Below, piece by piece: positions 25,056 through 33,304 of a stretch of 64,000 bases of DNA. The notes under the pieces were generated by a model that saw only the letters and a program-made list of their open reading frames with translations, ran no database searches and was not told the origin of the DNA. The DNA comes from Streptomyces zagrosensis (GTDB lineage: Bacteria > Actinomycetota > Actinomycetes > Streptomycetales > Streptomycetaceae): contig NZ_JACHJL010000015.1 in the NCBI RefSeq assembly GCF_014203645.1, positions 62,001 to 126,000 of the forward strand, given 5' to 3'. Numbering within the stretch: position 1 is the first letter of the stretch; the number at the start of each line of letters is the position of its first letter. A program made the translations under genes and the position numbers.

Positions 25056-25685
25056 GTGGGGAAACGACGAGTGGCGCGGGGTGAGCGCCGGGCCCGGGAG
25101 TTCGAAGCATTCGTCGCGGGCGCGGGCGGTCGGCTGCTGCATGCCGCGACGCTGCTCACCGGAGAGCCCCCGGACCGCTGCGAGGCGGCCGAGCGCCTAC
25201 TGACCGCCGCGCTGGCGGGCACGTACGCGAACTGGGACCAACTCCGCGGCGAAGACCCCTACGAACGTACGCGCCAAGAGCTCGCCGCTCGCTTCGCGCA
25301 CACGGCCTGGCGGCACCGCCTCCCGGGTCCACCCGCGCGCGGGCTGCTGGCTCAACTGACGCCGCGGGAACGGTTGGTGCTGGTGCTGCGGCTGTACGAG
25401 GGGGTGGCCGAGGAGGTCACAGCCGCGACGCTCGGCCTGCCCGCGGACCGGGTGCGCGCGATCTGCGCCCGGGCCATCTCGACGATGCGCGCCCGGTCCC
25501 ACGACGAAACGGGCGCGACGGCGAAGCCGCCCCGTACCGCACCCGCCGCACCCGCCACGCCCACGACACCAGCCGTGCCCGCGACACCAGCCGCACCCGC
25601 CGCACCCGTGACACCGGCCGTACCCATCGCACCCCCCGCGCCCCCGACACCCGCAGGCCACTCCGTGGGCGGTCCCGTGTCATGA
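25056..25685 (+). CDS. Sigma-70 region-4-like regulatory protein with Ala/Pro tail
   Basis: A 209-residue protein of the SigE-like type. Residues 10-95 resemble a degenerate sigma region 2 (GERRAREFEAFVAGAGGRLL). Residues about 100-150 form a region-4 helix-turn-helix (LTPRERLVLVLRLYEGVAEE, then AATLGLPADRVRAICARAIS). The last 55 residues are Ala/Pro/Thr repeats (PATPTTPAVPATPAAPA). The GTG has GGGAGG 6 nt upstream. The next gene overlaps its stop by 4 nt and encodes a small membrane protein, an arrangement like ECF sigma/anti-sigma pairs. It may be an atypical sigma factor; promoter recognition is unproven. Confidence 0.7.
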   Translation: MGKRRVARGERRAREFEAFVAGAGGRLLHAATLLTGEPPDRCEAAERLLTAALAGTYANWDQLRGEDPYERTRQELAARFAHTAWRHRLPGPPARGLLAQLTPRERLVLVLRLYEGVAEEVTAATLGLPADRVRAICARAISTMRARSHDETGATAKPPRTAPAAPATPTTPAVPATPAAPAAPVTPAVPIAPPAPPTPAGHSVGGPVS

Positions 25686-25936
25686 GCTCCTGGGATCGTA
25701 GGGAGGACGAGGTGCGGGAACTGTTGGATGCTCAGCCGCAGCCCGTGGTGCCGTGGGACCTGGCGGCGCGGGCGGCGGTGCGCGGACAGCGGGCGATGCG
25801 GCGGCGCCGGGCCGTACACCTGGCTGTTTGGGCCGTCCTGCTCGCCGCGCTCATCACCTTCACGGTATGGGCGGCGCTCACCGAACCGTGGGCCGCATCG
25901 CCCCGCACGACGACACCGCCGCTTGAGGGGTGGTGA
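25682..25936 (+). CDS. Small membrane protein paired with the sigma-like gene
   Basis: An 84-residue protein. The cytoplasmic N-terminal half is charged (WDRREDEVRELLDAQPQPVV, then RGQRAMRRRR), one transmembrane helix follows (AVHLAVWAVLLAALITFTVW, about residues 44-63), and the outer tail is short. Its ATG overlaps the previous stop (ATGA). The topology fits an anti-sigma-like partner, but no zinc-anti-sigma HxxxCxxC motif is present. Function unknown. Confidence 0.72.
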   Translation: MSSWDRREDEVRELLDAQPQPVVPWDLAARAAVRGQRAMRRRRAVHLAVWAVLLAALITFTVWAALTEPWAASPRTTTPPLEGW

Positions 25937-26060
25937 CCAGAGGGACGCGAGGCGAGGCGTGCCATGCCGTACCGAAACGCGGCTTGGCTCGGCTGGCCTG
26001 CACCTGGCGTGCCCAAACGTAGCGTGGCGTGATCTAGCCAACCACTGGCACCGGCCGCTG

Positions 26061-26090
26061 GCACCTGCGAGGCCCTTGCCCCGCAGGTGC
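26061..26090 (+). terminator. Hairpin between convergent small membrane-protein gene and metB
   Basis: GCACCTGCG and CGCAGGTGC form a perfect 9-bp stem with a 12-nt loop, 125 nt after the + strand gene and 111 nt after the metB stop. It probably works in both directions. Confidence 0.55.
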
Positions 26091-26200
26091 AACAAGCCAA
26101 TCCATGAACCACGCGACTCACGCAACTCGAATGAACCACGTGAACCGCATGAACCAACCGACTAACGAGCAACCAAGGCAACGCGTCGGCCGACTGCGTC

Positions 26201-27367
26201 CTAGCCCAGTGCCTGCTTGAGGTCCGCGATCAGATCGTCCGCCGACTCGATGCCGACGGAGAGCCGGACCAGGTCGGCCGGGACCTCAAGTGCGGAGCCG
26301 GCTACGGACGCGTGCGTCATCCGGCCCGGGTGCTCGATCAGCGACTCGACGCCGCCCAACGACTCGCCCAGGGTGAAGAGTTCCGCCCGGTTGCAGACGT
26401 CAATCGCGGCCTGTTCACCGCCCGCGACACGGAAGGAGACCATGCCACCGAAAGCACGCATCTGCTTGACGGCGACCTCATGGCCCGGGTGCTCCTCAAG
26501 GCCCGGGTAGTAGACCTGGGCGACCTTCGGGTGGGAGGTGAGGAGCTCGGTGATCCGGGTGGCGTTCTCGCAGTGCCGGTCCATACGCACGGCCAGCGTC
26601 TTGGTGCCGCGCATGACCAGCCACGCGTCGAACGGTCCGGCGACGGCGCCCATGGCGTTTTGGTGGTACGCCAACTCATCGGCCAGGCCGCTGTCGGAGG
26701 TGATGAGCGCGCCGCCGACGACGTCGGAGTGACCGCCCATGTACTTCGTGGTGGAGTGCACCACGATGTCCGCGCCGAGGGCCAGCGGCTGCTGGAGGTA
26801 GGGGCTGGCGAACGTGTTGTCCACGACCAGCCGGACGCCCGCGGTGCGTGCGACGTCGGCGATGACGGCGATGTCGGTGATGCCGAGCAGCGGATTGGTC
26901 GGCGTCTCGACCCAGATCAGCTTGGTGTTCGGACGGATCTCGGCCCGTACCGATTCCGGGTTCGAGCTGTCGGCGACCGACCACTGCACACCCCAGCGCT
27001 CGACGACCTTGGAGATCAGGCGAAACGTCCCGCCATAGGCGTCGTTCGGGATGACAACGTGGTCGCCGGGGGTGAGGAGGGCCCGCAGCAGGCAGTCCTC
27101 GGCCGCAAGGCCGGAGGCGAAGGCCAGGCCGCGGCTGCCGCCCTCTAGCGCCGCCAGGTTTTCTTCGAGGGCGGTACGGGTCGGGTTGGCGGACCGGCTG
27201 TACTCGTAGCCGTTGCGCAGCCCGCCCACGCCGTCCTGCTTGAACGTGGAGACCTGATAGATCGGCGGGACCACGGCGCCGGTGGCCGGGTCCGCGGCCT
27301 GCCCCGCGTGGATGGCAAGCGTCTCGAAGCTCTGGGATGCGTGCGGCTTAGGGTGCTGGTCAGTCAT
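26201..27367 (-). CDS. metB: Cystathionine gamma-synthase / gamma-lyase family PLP enzyme
   Basis: A 388-residue Cys/Met-metabolism PLP enzyme. It would join O-acyl-homoserine and cysteine to cystathionine, or split cystathionine; sequence alone does not separate the two. Landmarks are YEYSRSANPTRTALEENLAA, GDHVVIPNDAYGGTFRL, WVETPTNPLL, VVDNTFASPYLQQPLALGAD and the PLP lysine in VHSTTKYMGGHSDVVGGA. The C-terminal SLGGVESLIEHPGRMTH is typical. The ATG at 27367 has TACGCT 7 nt upstream and no ribosome site, so the message is probably leaderless. Confidence 0.93.
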   Translation of the reverse strand: MTDQHPKPHASQSFETLAIHAGQAADPATGAVVPPIYQVSTFKQDGVGGLRNGYEYSRSANPTRTALEENLAALEGGSRGLAFASGLAAEDCLLRALLTPGDHVVIPNDAYGGTFRLISKVVERWGVQWSVADSSNPESVRAEIRPNTKLIWVETPTNPLLGITDIAVIADVARTAGVRLVVDNTFASPYLQQPLALGADIVVHSTTKYMGGHSDVVGGALITSDSGLADELAYHQNAMGAVAGPFDAWLVMRGTKTLAVRMDRHCENATRITELLTSHPKVAQVYYPGLEEHPGHEVAVKQMRAFGGMVSFRVAGGEQAAIDVCNRAELFTLGESLGGVESLIEHPGRMTHASVAGSALEVPADLVRLSVGIESADDLIADLKQALG

Positions 27368-27374
27368 GAGTCCG

Positions 27375-27380
27375 AGCGTA
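27375..27380 (-). promoter_or_regulatory. Candidate leaderless -10 of metB
   Basis: TACGCT on the minus strand ends 7 nt before the metB ATG; no Shine-Dalgarno is present. Confidence 0.45.
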
Positions 27381-27769
27381 ATGGTCCGCGTCCGGCCGCC
27401 GCCGCTATCTCACGGCTTGGCTCGTGAACGGCGCGCTTACGCTGTATGACGAAGGCCGTGCCACGGGTCCCCACCGCCCCGCGGGCCCGCAGCGGCGCTT
27501 GGGCCAGCGCCGCAACCGGTTTCGCGGCCGGCACGGGCCGTGAACCCGGCACCGCGCGGGCCACGGGTCCAGCGACAGACGGCCAGGAGGCACACGGCCA
27601 CGGAGACGTACGGCCCGCAGCGGCAAACGGCCTCCGGGGCAGGCGGGACAGACGGGCTTACGGAACAGACAGGCTCAGAACAGACAGGCTTACGGGACAG
27701 ACGGGTTTACGGGCTTACGGACCGCGCCGACGACGGTGCGGCCCCGACGAGATCACACGGGACAGCATC
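27381..27769. other. Intergenic with diverged 16-17 bp repeats
   Basis: At 27646-27719, four or five copies of ACAGACRGGCTTACGG-like units run up to the next gene's promoter region. The open frame from 27446 is repeat-driven and precedes the real start at 27770. Confidence 0.45.
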
Positions 27770-28867
27770 ATGGAGTTTCTGCTCATCCTTATCGGCCTCG
27801 TCACGATCGGCGGGGTGCTGATCGTGCCGGCGCTGCGACGACGGCGCGGCGGCCAAGAGGCCACGGCGGGCGCGCTGCGGGCCACCGACCCCGGCGAGTA
27901 CGGCTTCGTGCCCGTCGAACGGCTTGACGTACGGCTGCCGGGGCCCGACGAGGAACTGACCGACACGCTGACCGAGGTGGCCAGGACCCAGGACTGGCGG
28001 CCCGTCTCGCGGCTGCTGGCGCACACCGACGCGTCGTCGGAGCTGCGCTGGCAGCGGGTGCAGACGCTGGCGGGCGCGGCCGTGCACGAGCTAGCGCGCA
28101 CGCCGGGGCAAGGCGGCGTGTGGCTGCGCACGTGGCGCGTCGAGGCGCCCAAGGACCCGGGTGGCGCCGCGGTACACGCGGAGTTCCTGGTTCGCCAGGC
28201 GCTGCGGGACACCAGCTCCGAGGACTTCTCCATGATCCTTGAGGAGGCCCGCACGGTGTGCGGCGAGGCGGCGCTGCTGGCGCCGGGCGACCCGGTCCCG
28301 TACATCATCGAACTCGGCATCGGCCGCGGCCTCGGCTACCGCCAGGCGGACTTCGAAGAGCTGTGGTCCAAGGTCCGCGACCGGGCCCCGCAGCACATGG
28401 GCGCGCATCTGGCCGCGCTGCACTACTGGTGCGAGAAGTGGCACGGCTCGCAGGACCTCGCGGACGAGTTCACCCACAAGGCGGCGGGCGCGGCCCCGGA
28501 GAAGAGCCTGCTGCCCGCGCTGCCGCTGTTCGCGGTCTTCGACCATCTGCCGGAGGCCAATTTGGTACAGGGCCTCTACCGCAGCGCCGTCGTCACCCGC
28601 GCCATCGAGGGCGCCCTGTATGCGGTACGGGAGGCGCCCGCTGACCACCCGATGTTGCCACACGTCCGTCATCTGCTGGTGTGGTTCCTGGTGCGCGCCG
28701 AGCGGTACGCGGAGGCCATCGCCCAGCTCCGCCTGGTGGACGGCCACGTCGGCGCGCTGCCATGGTCCTACGGCCCGGACCCGGCGGCGGCGTACGCGAC
28801 GTACCGCGCGCTGGCGGTCGCTGGCTGGGAGGGAACGGGCGGCACTCCGGCGACGCTGCCGCAGTAG
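27770..28867 (+). CDS. Membrane-anchored protein of unknown function
   Basis: A 365-residue protein. Residues 1-20 form one N-terminal membrane helix (MEFLLILIGLVTIGGVLIVP) followed by a basic RRRRGG stop-transfer, so the bulk is cytoplasmic. The remaining 330 residues are alpha-helical with TPR/DUF4034-like spacing (ALHYWCEKWHGSQDLADEF, LVWFLVRAERYAEAIAQLRL). I do not recognise a catalytic motif. The ATG at 27770 is chosen because the membrane helix starts there; the open frame extends 324 nt upstream through repeats. It lies upstream of msrA but 150 bp away, so co-transcription is uncertain. Confidence 0.75.
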   Translation: MEFLLILIGLVTIGGVLIVPALRRRRGGQEATAGALRATDPGEYGFVPVERLDVRLPGPDEELTDTLTEVARTQDWRPVSRLLAHTDASSELRWQRVQTLAGAAVHELARTPGQGGVWLRTWRVEAPKDPGGAAVHAEFLVRQALRDTSSEDFSMILEEARTVCGEAALLAPGDPVPYIIELGIGRGLGYRQADFEELWSKVRDRAPQHMGAHLAALHYWCEKWHGSQDLADEFTHKAAGAAPEKSLLPALPLFAVFDHLPEANLVQGLYRSAVVTRAIEGALYAVREAPADHPMLPHVRHLLVWFLVRAERYAEAIAQLRLVDGHVGALPWSYGPDPAAAYATYRALAVAGWEGTGGTPATLPQ

Positions 28868-29020
28868 GCGGGCAGGGGCCCGCCCGCTGTCTGTACGTCG
28901 CCGTCGCCTGTACGGGCAGCATGGGCGCGGCTGCGGGCGCGGCGCGGGCGGGCTCGGAATGTGTCCGTGGCGGCGCGCGTTGTACGGTGCGGCCGACCGC
29001 CCGCCCTGCCTGGAGACGTG

Positions 29021-29683
29021 ATGCTGTTCAACCGCCACAAAAGCCATCTACCGTCCGCCGACGAAGCGCTCGCGGGTCGAGCCGAGCGGACGTTCTCCGT
29101 CCCCGACCGACACACCATCCTCGGCAACCCGCTGCTCGGCCCCTACCCCGACGGCCTCCTGGTCGCCGACTTCGGCCTGGGCTGCTTCTGGGGCGCCGAG
29201 CGCGTGTTCTGGCAGGCCCCGGGCGTGTGGACCACCCTCGTCGGCTACCAGGGCGGGCATACGGTCAACCCGACATACGAAGAGGTGTGCAGCGGTCTGA
29301 CCGGGCACACCGAGGCGGTCCGTGTCGTCTACGACCCCTCCGTGACCTCCTACGGGGCGCTGCTGAAGCTCTTTTGGGAGTCCCACGACCCCTCCCAGGG
29401 CTTCCGGCAGGGCAATGACGTGGGCACGCAGTACCGTTCGGCGATCTACACCCACTCCGACGCCCAGCGCACGGAAGCGGAGTCGTCCCGCGCCGCCTAC
29501 CAGTCGGTCCTCACCGCCTCCGGTTACGGCGACATCACCACAGAACTCCTGCCGGCCGGCCCCTTCTATCCGGCGGAGGCCCCCCATCAGCAGTACCTCG
29601 ACAAAAACCCCGCGGGCTACTGCGGCATAGGCGGCACGGGAGTCTCCTGCCCGATCGGGGTGGCTCCGGCCGCCGACAAGTGA
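29021..29683 (+). CDS. msrA: Peptide methionine (S)-S-oxide reductase
   Basis: A 220-residue repair enzyme reducing methionine-S-sulfoxide in proteins and free form. The catalytic Cys is in ADFGLGCFWGAERVFWQ. Substrate-site residues appear in YQGGHTVNPTYEEVCSGLTG and GHTEAVRVVYDP, and FWESHDPSQGFRQGNDVGTQ is highly conserved. Recycling cysteines are in the C-terminal GYCGIGGTGVSCPIG. The ATG at 29021 has GGAG 6 nt upstream. Confidence 0.96.
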   Translation: MLFNRHKSHLPSADEALAGRAERTFSVPDRHTILGNPLLGPYPDGLLVADFGLGCFWGAERVFWQAPGVWTTLVGYQGGHTVNPTYEEVCSGLTGHTEAVRVVYDPSVTSYGALLKLFWESHDPSQGFRQGNDVGTQYRSAIYTHSDAQRTEAESSRAAYQSVLTASGYGDITTELLPAGPFYPAEAPHQQYLDKNPAGYCGIGGTGVSCPIGVAPAADK

Positions 29684-29708
29684 GTCCCCACCTCACCGAT
29701 GAACTCAT

Positions 29709-29759
29709 GGCACGGCCACGGCGGGAACCGCTGCCGCCGGGTCCACCTGTGGCCGTGCC
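29709..29759 (+). terminator. Hairpin between convergent msrA and DUF1772 gene
   Basis: GGCACGGCCAC (29709-29719) pairs perfectly with GTGGCCGTGCC (29749-29759) across a 29-nt loop, starting 26 nt after the msrA stop. Probably bidirectional. Confidence 0.5.
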
Positions 29760-29822
29760 GGCCGCAGGGCTTCCGCTTCCAAGTCCGCCGGCGCAGGCGC
29801 GACCGAGCCCACCGGGCCCCGC

Positions 29823-30314
29823 TCACGCGCCGGCGTGCAGCGCGTAGCCGAGGAGGGCCAGCGCGGCGGTGCTGGTGAGGGCGCGGGCGGTGTTCCAGCG
29901 GGTCCAGCGGGGGGCGAAGGAGGCCCGTACGGTCGCCGGGGCAGGGATGTGGTCAAGGTCGCCTGCGGTGGCCAGGGCGGTGTTGAGGGGGATGTTGACG
30001 GCGAAGGTGATGGCGAGGGCCATGGCGTGGAGGAGGCCCGCCGCCGCGATCCATGGCAGGGCCGGGCGGCCGTCGCCGCTGAGGTGGAGCAGCGCGGCGA
30101 GGAGGGTGAGCAGCGGGGCACCGGCGAAGCACAGGGCGAACCAACCGTTCAAGATCGCCTCGTTGATGCGTCGCATCACCACGATGAACGTGCGGTCGTC
30201 CACCCGCCGCAGGCCCGGCATGACCGCCATGGCGAACGCGGCGAACAAGCCGGCCAGCACACCGGTGGTGACGGTTGCCGCAAGGAGTACGGCCGTCCGA
30301 AGGGTCTCGTTCAT
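29823..30314 (-). CDS. DUF1772 membrane protein (anthrone-oxygenase-like)
   Basis: A 163-residue protein with four transmembrane helices. The DUF1772 pattern is present: GVLAGLFAAFAMAVMPGLRR, FIVVMRRINEAILNGWF, the NIPLNTALA motif, and an R-x-x-W-x-x-W-N-x-x-R pattern (FAPRWTRWNTARALTS). Some relatives act as anthrone oxygenases in polyketide pathways, but most are uncharacterised. It is divergent from an AraC-type regulator, a common pairing, which may control it. Confidence 0.85.
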   Translation of the reverse strand: MNETLRTAVLLAATVTTGVLAGLFAAFAMAVMPGLRRVDDRTFIVVMRRINEAILNGWFALCFAGAPLLTLLAALLHLSGDGRPALPWIAAAGLLHAMALAITFAVNIPLNTALATAGDLDHIPAPATVRASFAPRWTRWNTARALTSTAALALLGYALHAGA

Positions 30315-30492
30315 CGTTCCTCGCCTCCGATTCGAGTGTGGGCGGCCGGCGGCGGTGGGCTGGTTGGAGACGACGGCGCATGGCCCGTACGGCCGGAGCC
30401 TCTCGGTGCGTGCATGGCTTCAGTAAAGCTCCATGCGACTTTCCGGGCCATGATCGGGCCGCTCGGTTCCATATGCGAGCGTCTCACCCGGT

Positions 30493-30498
30493 TACGCT
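30493..30498 (+). promoter_or_regulatory. Candidate leaderless -10 of the AraC gene
   Basis: TACGCT ends 6 nt before the GTG start; same hexamer and spacing as at metB and the histidine kinase gene. Confidence 0.42.
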
Positions 30499-30504
30499 GG
30501 CTGG

Positions 30505-31458
30505 GTGGACGCACTCGCTGATCTGCTGGACGGACCGCGCGCTCGGGGCGCCTTCTTGATGCGGTCGATCATGGACCCACCGTGGGCCGTACGCATCGAG
30601 GATCGGGCGCCGCTGACGCTGGTGTCCATGGTCCGCGGTGACGCCTGGCTGGTCCCCGACGATGGCGCGCCGGTCCCGCTGCGGACCGGGGATATCGCAG
30701 TGGTGCGCGGACCTGATCCGTACACCATCGCCGACGACCCGGCCACGCCGCCGGGTGCCGTGATCCACCCCGGTGAGCTCTCCACGACGCCGGAAGGCGA
30801 GGAGTTGTGTGCGGTGCTGGACCTGGGCGTACGCACCTGGGGCGAGCGCACGGACGGCTCGGCGGTCATGATCAGTGGCACGTACCAGATGCACGGCGAG
30901 ATCACCCAGCGGCTGTTGCGTGCGCTTCCGCCGCAGCTCGTCCTGGATGGGCAGAGCTGGGATTCGCCGTTGCCCGCGCTGCTGGCGAGCGAGATCGTCA
31001 AGGATGAGCCGGGCCAAGAGGTCGTTCTCGATCGGCTGTTGGACCTATTGCTGATCGGGGTGTTGAGGGCGTGGTTCTCGCGGCCCGAGGCGAAGGCACC
31101 GCCCTGGTACCTGGCCCAGAGTGACCCCGTCGTGGGGCGGGCGCTGCGGCTGATCCACGACGATCCCGCCCAGCAGTGGACCGTGGCCGAGTTGGCCGCC
31201 AAGGCGGGAGTCTCCCGTGCCGCGCTGGCTCGCCGTTTCACCGCGCTGGTCGGCGAGCCTCCCATGGCGTACCTGACGAACTGGCGGCTGGCACTCGCCG
31301 CCGATGCGTTGCGCGAGCCCGATGTGACGATCGGCGCGGTGGCCCGACAGGTCGGGTACGGGAGCGCGTTCGCGCTCAGCGCCGCCTTCAAGCGGGTGCG
31401 CGGCATCAGCCCGCAAGAACACCGCATCGGCGGCACCCGCACGCCTTCTGACGGCTGA
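30505..31458 (+). CDS. AraC-family regulator with N-terminal cupin
   Basis: A 317-residue regulator. Residues 1-190 form a cupin_6 sensing domain (PWAVRIEDRAPLTLVSMVRG, LRTGDIAVVRGPDPYTIADD). The C-terminal 100 residues are the double helix-turn-helix (WTVAELAAKAGVSRAALARR, then FTALVGEPPMAYLTNWRLAL and VARQVGYGSAFALSAAFKRV). The GTG at 30505 follows TACGCT by 6 nt with no ribosome site, suggesting a leaderless transcript. The divergent DUF1772 gene is the likely target. Confidence 0.93.
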   Translation: MDALADLLDGPRARGAFLMRSIMDPPWAVRIEDRAPLTLVSMVRGDAWLVPDDGAPVPLRTGDIAVVRGPDPYTIADDPATPPGAVIHPGELSTTPEGEELCAVLDLGVRTWGERTDGSAVMISGTYQMHGEITQRLLRALPPQLVLDGQSWDSPLPALLASEIVKDEPGQEVVLDRLLDLLLIGVLRAWFSRPEAKAPPWYLAQSDPVVGRALRLIHDDPAQQWTVAELAAKAGVSRAALARRFTALVGEPPMAYLTNWRLALAADALREPDVTIGAVARQVGYGSAFALSAAFKRVRGISPQEHRIGGTRTPSDG

Positions 31459-31510
31459 TTGGTAGATCGCCGGTCAGTGGACAAGGGTTAGGGGACGGGG
31501 GTCGCTTCGG

Positions 31511-31566
31511 CTGTATCGCTGTATCGCTGTATGGCCGTATGGCCGTATGGCCGTATGGCCGTATGG
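31511..31566. repeat. 8-bp tandem repeat, 7 copies
   Basis: Two CTGTATCG, one CTGTATGG and four CCGTATGG units in perfect register, 52 nt after the AraC stop codon. The rest of 31459-31765, between the AraC gene and the 3' end of the IS21-like gene, holds nothing recognisable. Confidence 0.9.
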
Positions 31567-31765
31567 CCTGGCGGTGGGTCGCCGTCGATTGCCCCCACCA
31601 CCAACCAGGCAGAGCAGCGAGACCCGGCAGGACCGGCGGAGCCGACGCAGCGCGCGGAGCGGGTAGGACAGCCAGCCGGGAGCGACCGGCCACCGGTTGT
31701 CCGGTGGCCGGCCATCTCGGGGGCAGCGCCAGGTGCGCCGCTCAACGGGCCTGCGGCTGGCGGCG

Positions 31766-33007
31766 CTAGCGCGTCAGCGCACGCGAGGGCATCCGATGCC
31801 TGGCCACCTCCGCCAGGCCGTCCACGCCGGCCAGGTGACCGGGGCGACGCGGCAGCGTGGCGAGGTCGGTGACGACGACCAGTTCGCTGCGCGCGGTACG
31901 CAACCACACCTGTGCGCCGGCCAACCCAGCGGGAACGGTGTACGTACCCGTGTCGTACGCCACCGCGTCCACCCCGCTCACTCTCGCCTGCTGACCGAGC
32001 CCGAGGGTGCACGGCGCGGGCGGTAGCGGGTGCAGCCGGGCGCGCTCCAGCGTCAGTCGGGTGGCGGGCGTGTCGCCGTCCGCCGGCTGACCCTGCCCCC
32101 GGCTGTGTTCCCGGCCGTATTCGCGGCCTTGGCCCGCGCCGTCATCGCATTCCCGGGCGTGCCCGTCTCCGAATCCTCGCCAGTGGCGCACCTGGCTGTT
32201 GAACCATTGGCCGAATTCCTGGCATGCCGCCTGGAGTTCGGCGAAGGACGCGTACTCCCCCCGCAGGTCCGCCTCGACGGGTGCGAGGTCCGCCGCGGCG
32301 ACGCGCACGCCGGCCTGGGTGCCACCACCTTCCGGGTCGTGCGGGACGCAGGTGCGTACCTGCATGCCGTAGTGGCGTCCGGCGGCGACGACATCCGGAT
32401 GACGTGTTCCGGTGTCCTGGCGCAGTCGGGTGAGCAGATACGTCGGGGCGCCACCCAGCGCCGTGAGCGTGGCGTCCAGGGAACACACCAGGCTGCCCAG
32501 CGAGCGGTCCCGGCAGGGGATGACCAGCCGGAACCGTGACCAGGCCAGCCAGGCCGAGAACAGCGCGGTACGGCGCGGTTCACCGTCCGGGCCCGGGACC
32601 AGGGGCCCCGGCCCCCAATCGTACTGAAGCCACAGACCAGGCTCGGTCACCCACGGCCGGTAGACGCGTCGGCTGCCGCTGCGCCAACGGGCCTTGGCTT
32701 CGGCGAGGATGCGTCGTGTCGTGCGCTCGCTGCCGTTGAAGCCCATCCTTATCAGCCGCTCGTGCGCCCGTACGGCACTGATGTGGCCCTCGGAACGGTC
32801 CACCCATTCCTCGATCTTCTCGGAGTACGCGTCGGCCAGCCGTGACCGGCGCGAGGGGCCGGTCACCGGTCGTCCGGCGTCCCTGGCCGTCACGTACCGG
32901 CGGACGGTCTTCGGATCGCAGCCGACGATCTTGGCAGCCGAGTACACGCTCTCGGTGGCGTCGTACGCCACCAGGATTTCGATGATCTCCCGGTCGGTCA
33001 TCTTCAT
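31766..33007 (-). CDS. IS21-family IstA-like transposase, C-terminally short and without IstB
   Basis: A 413-residue protein. It has an N-terminal helix-turn-helix (MTDREIIEILVAYDATESVY, CDPKTVRRYVTARDAG), then a second DNA-binding part and an integrase-type core starting at WLQYDWGPGPLV (first Asp); AWLAWSRFRLVIPCRDRSLG follows. The ATG at 33007 has AGGGGG 7 nt upstream. It stops soon after the C-terminal beta domain (VAYDTGTYTVPAGLAGAQVW), about 100 residues short of usual IstA. No istB ATPase gene follows and no terminal repeats were found. A Gly/Arg/Glu-rich insert (GQGREYGREHSRGQGQ) is odd. Probably an immobile remnant, or a domesticated gene. Confidence 0.78.
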   Translation of the reverse strand: MKMTDREIIEILVAYDATESVYSAAKIVGCDPKTVRRYVTARDAGRPVTGPSRRSRLADAYSEKIEEWVDRSEGHISAVRAHERLIRMGFNGSERTTRRILAEAKARWRSGSRRVYRPWVTEPGLWLQYDWGPGPLVPGPDGEPRRTALFSAWLAWSRFRLVIPCRDRSLGSLVCSLDATLTALGGAPTYLLTRLRQDTGTRHPDVVAAGRHYGMQVRTCVPHDPEGGGTQAGVRVAAADLAPVEADLRGEYASFAELQAACQEFGQWFNSQVRHWRGFGDGHARECDDGAGQGREYGREHSRGQGQPADGDTPATRLTLERARLHPLPPAPCTLGLGQQARVSGVDAVAYDTGTYTVPAGLAGAQVWLRTARSELVVVTDLATLPRRPGHLAGVDGLAEVARHRMPSRALTR

Positions 33008-33125
33008 GACGCCACCCCCTGGCGAACCGCCGCGCAACGAACCGGCCGCTCCACAAGCGGGGAGACATCGGCGTAAGGGGAGCCAGCGGTGTGCGCAGGC
33101 TGCTGTGGCGGACGGGAGTGTACGC

Positions 33126-33190
33126 ACCTCGGCTGGTGCAGGAGGTCGCGCATCGGCTGGTGCGGGAGGTCGCACCTCGGCTGGTGCGGG
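33126..33190. repeat. 24-bp tandem repeat, 2.7 copies
   Basis: Units beginning ACCTCGGCTGGTGCAGGAGG recur at 33126, 33150 and 33174 with one or two changes. It lies 5' of the IS21-like gene. No gene is supported in 33008-33304. Confidence 0.85.
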
Positions 33191-33304
33191 TGCCCGTTCG
33201 GCGTTTCGGCGAATGGCGTTAAGTGCTCACGGCACATGGACATCACGTGTGCTCTCTGTCTCGAACGAAAGGGTGACGGTGACGCGCTGGAGGGCGCGTC
33301 AGCG

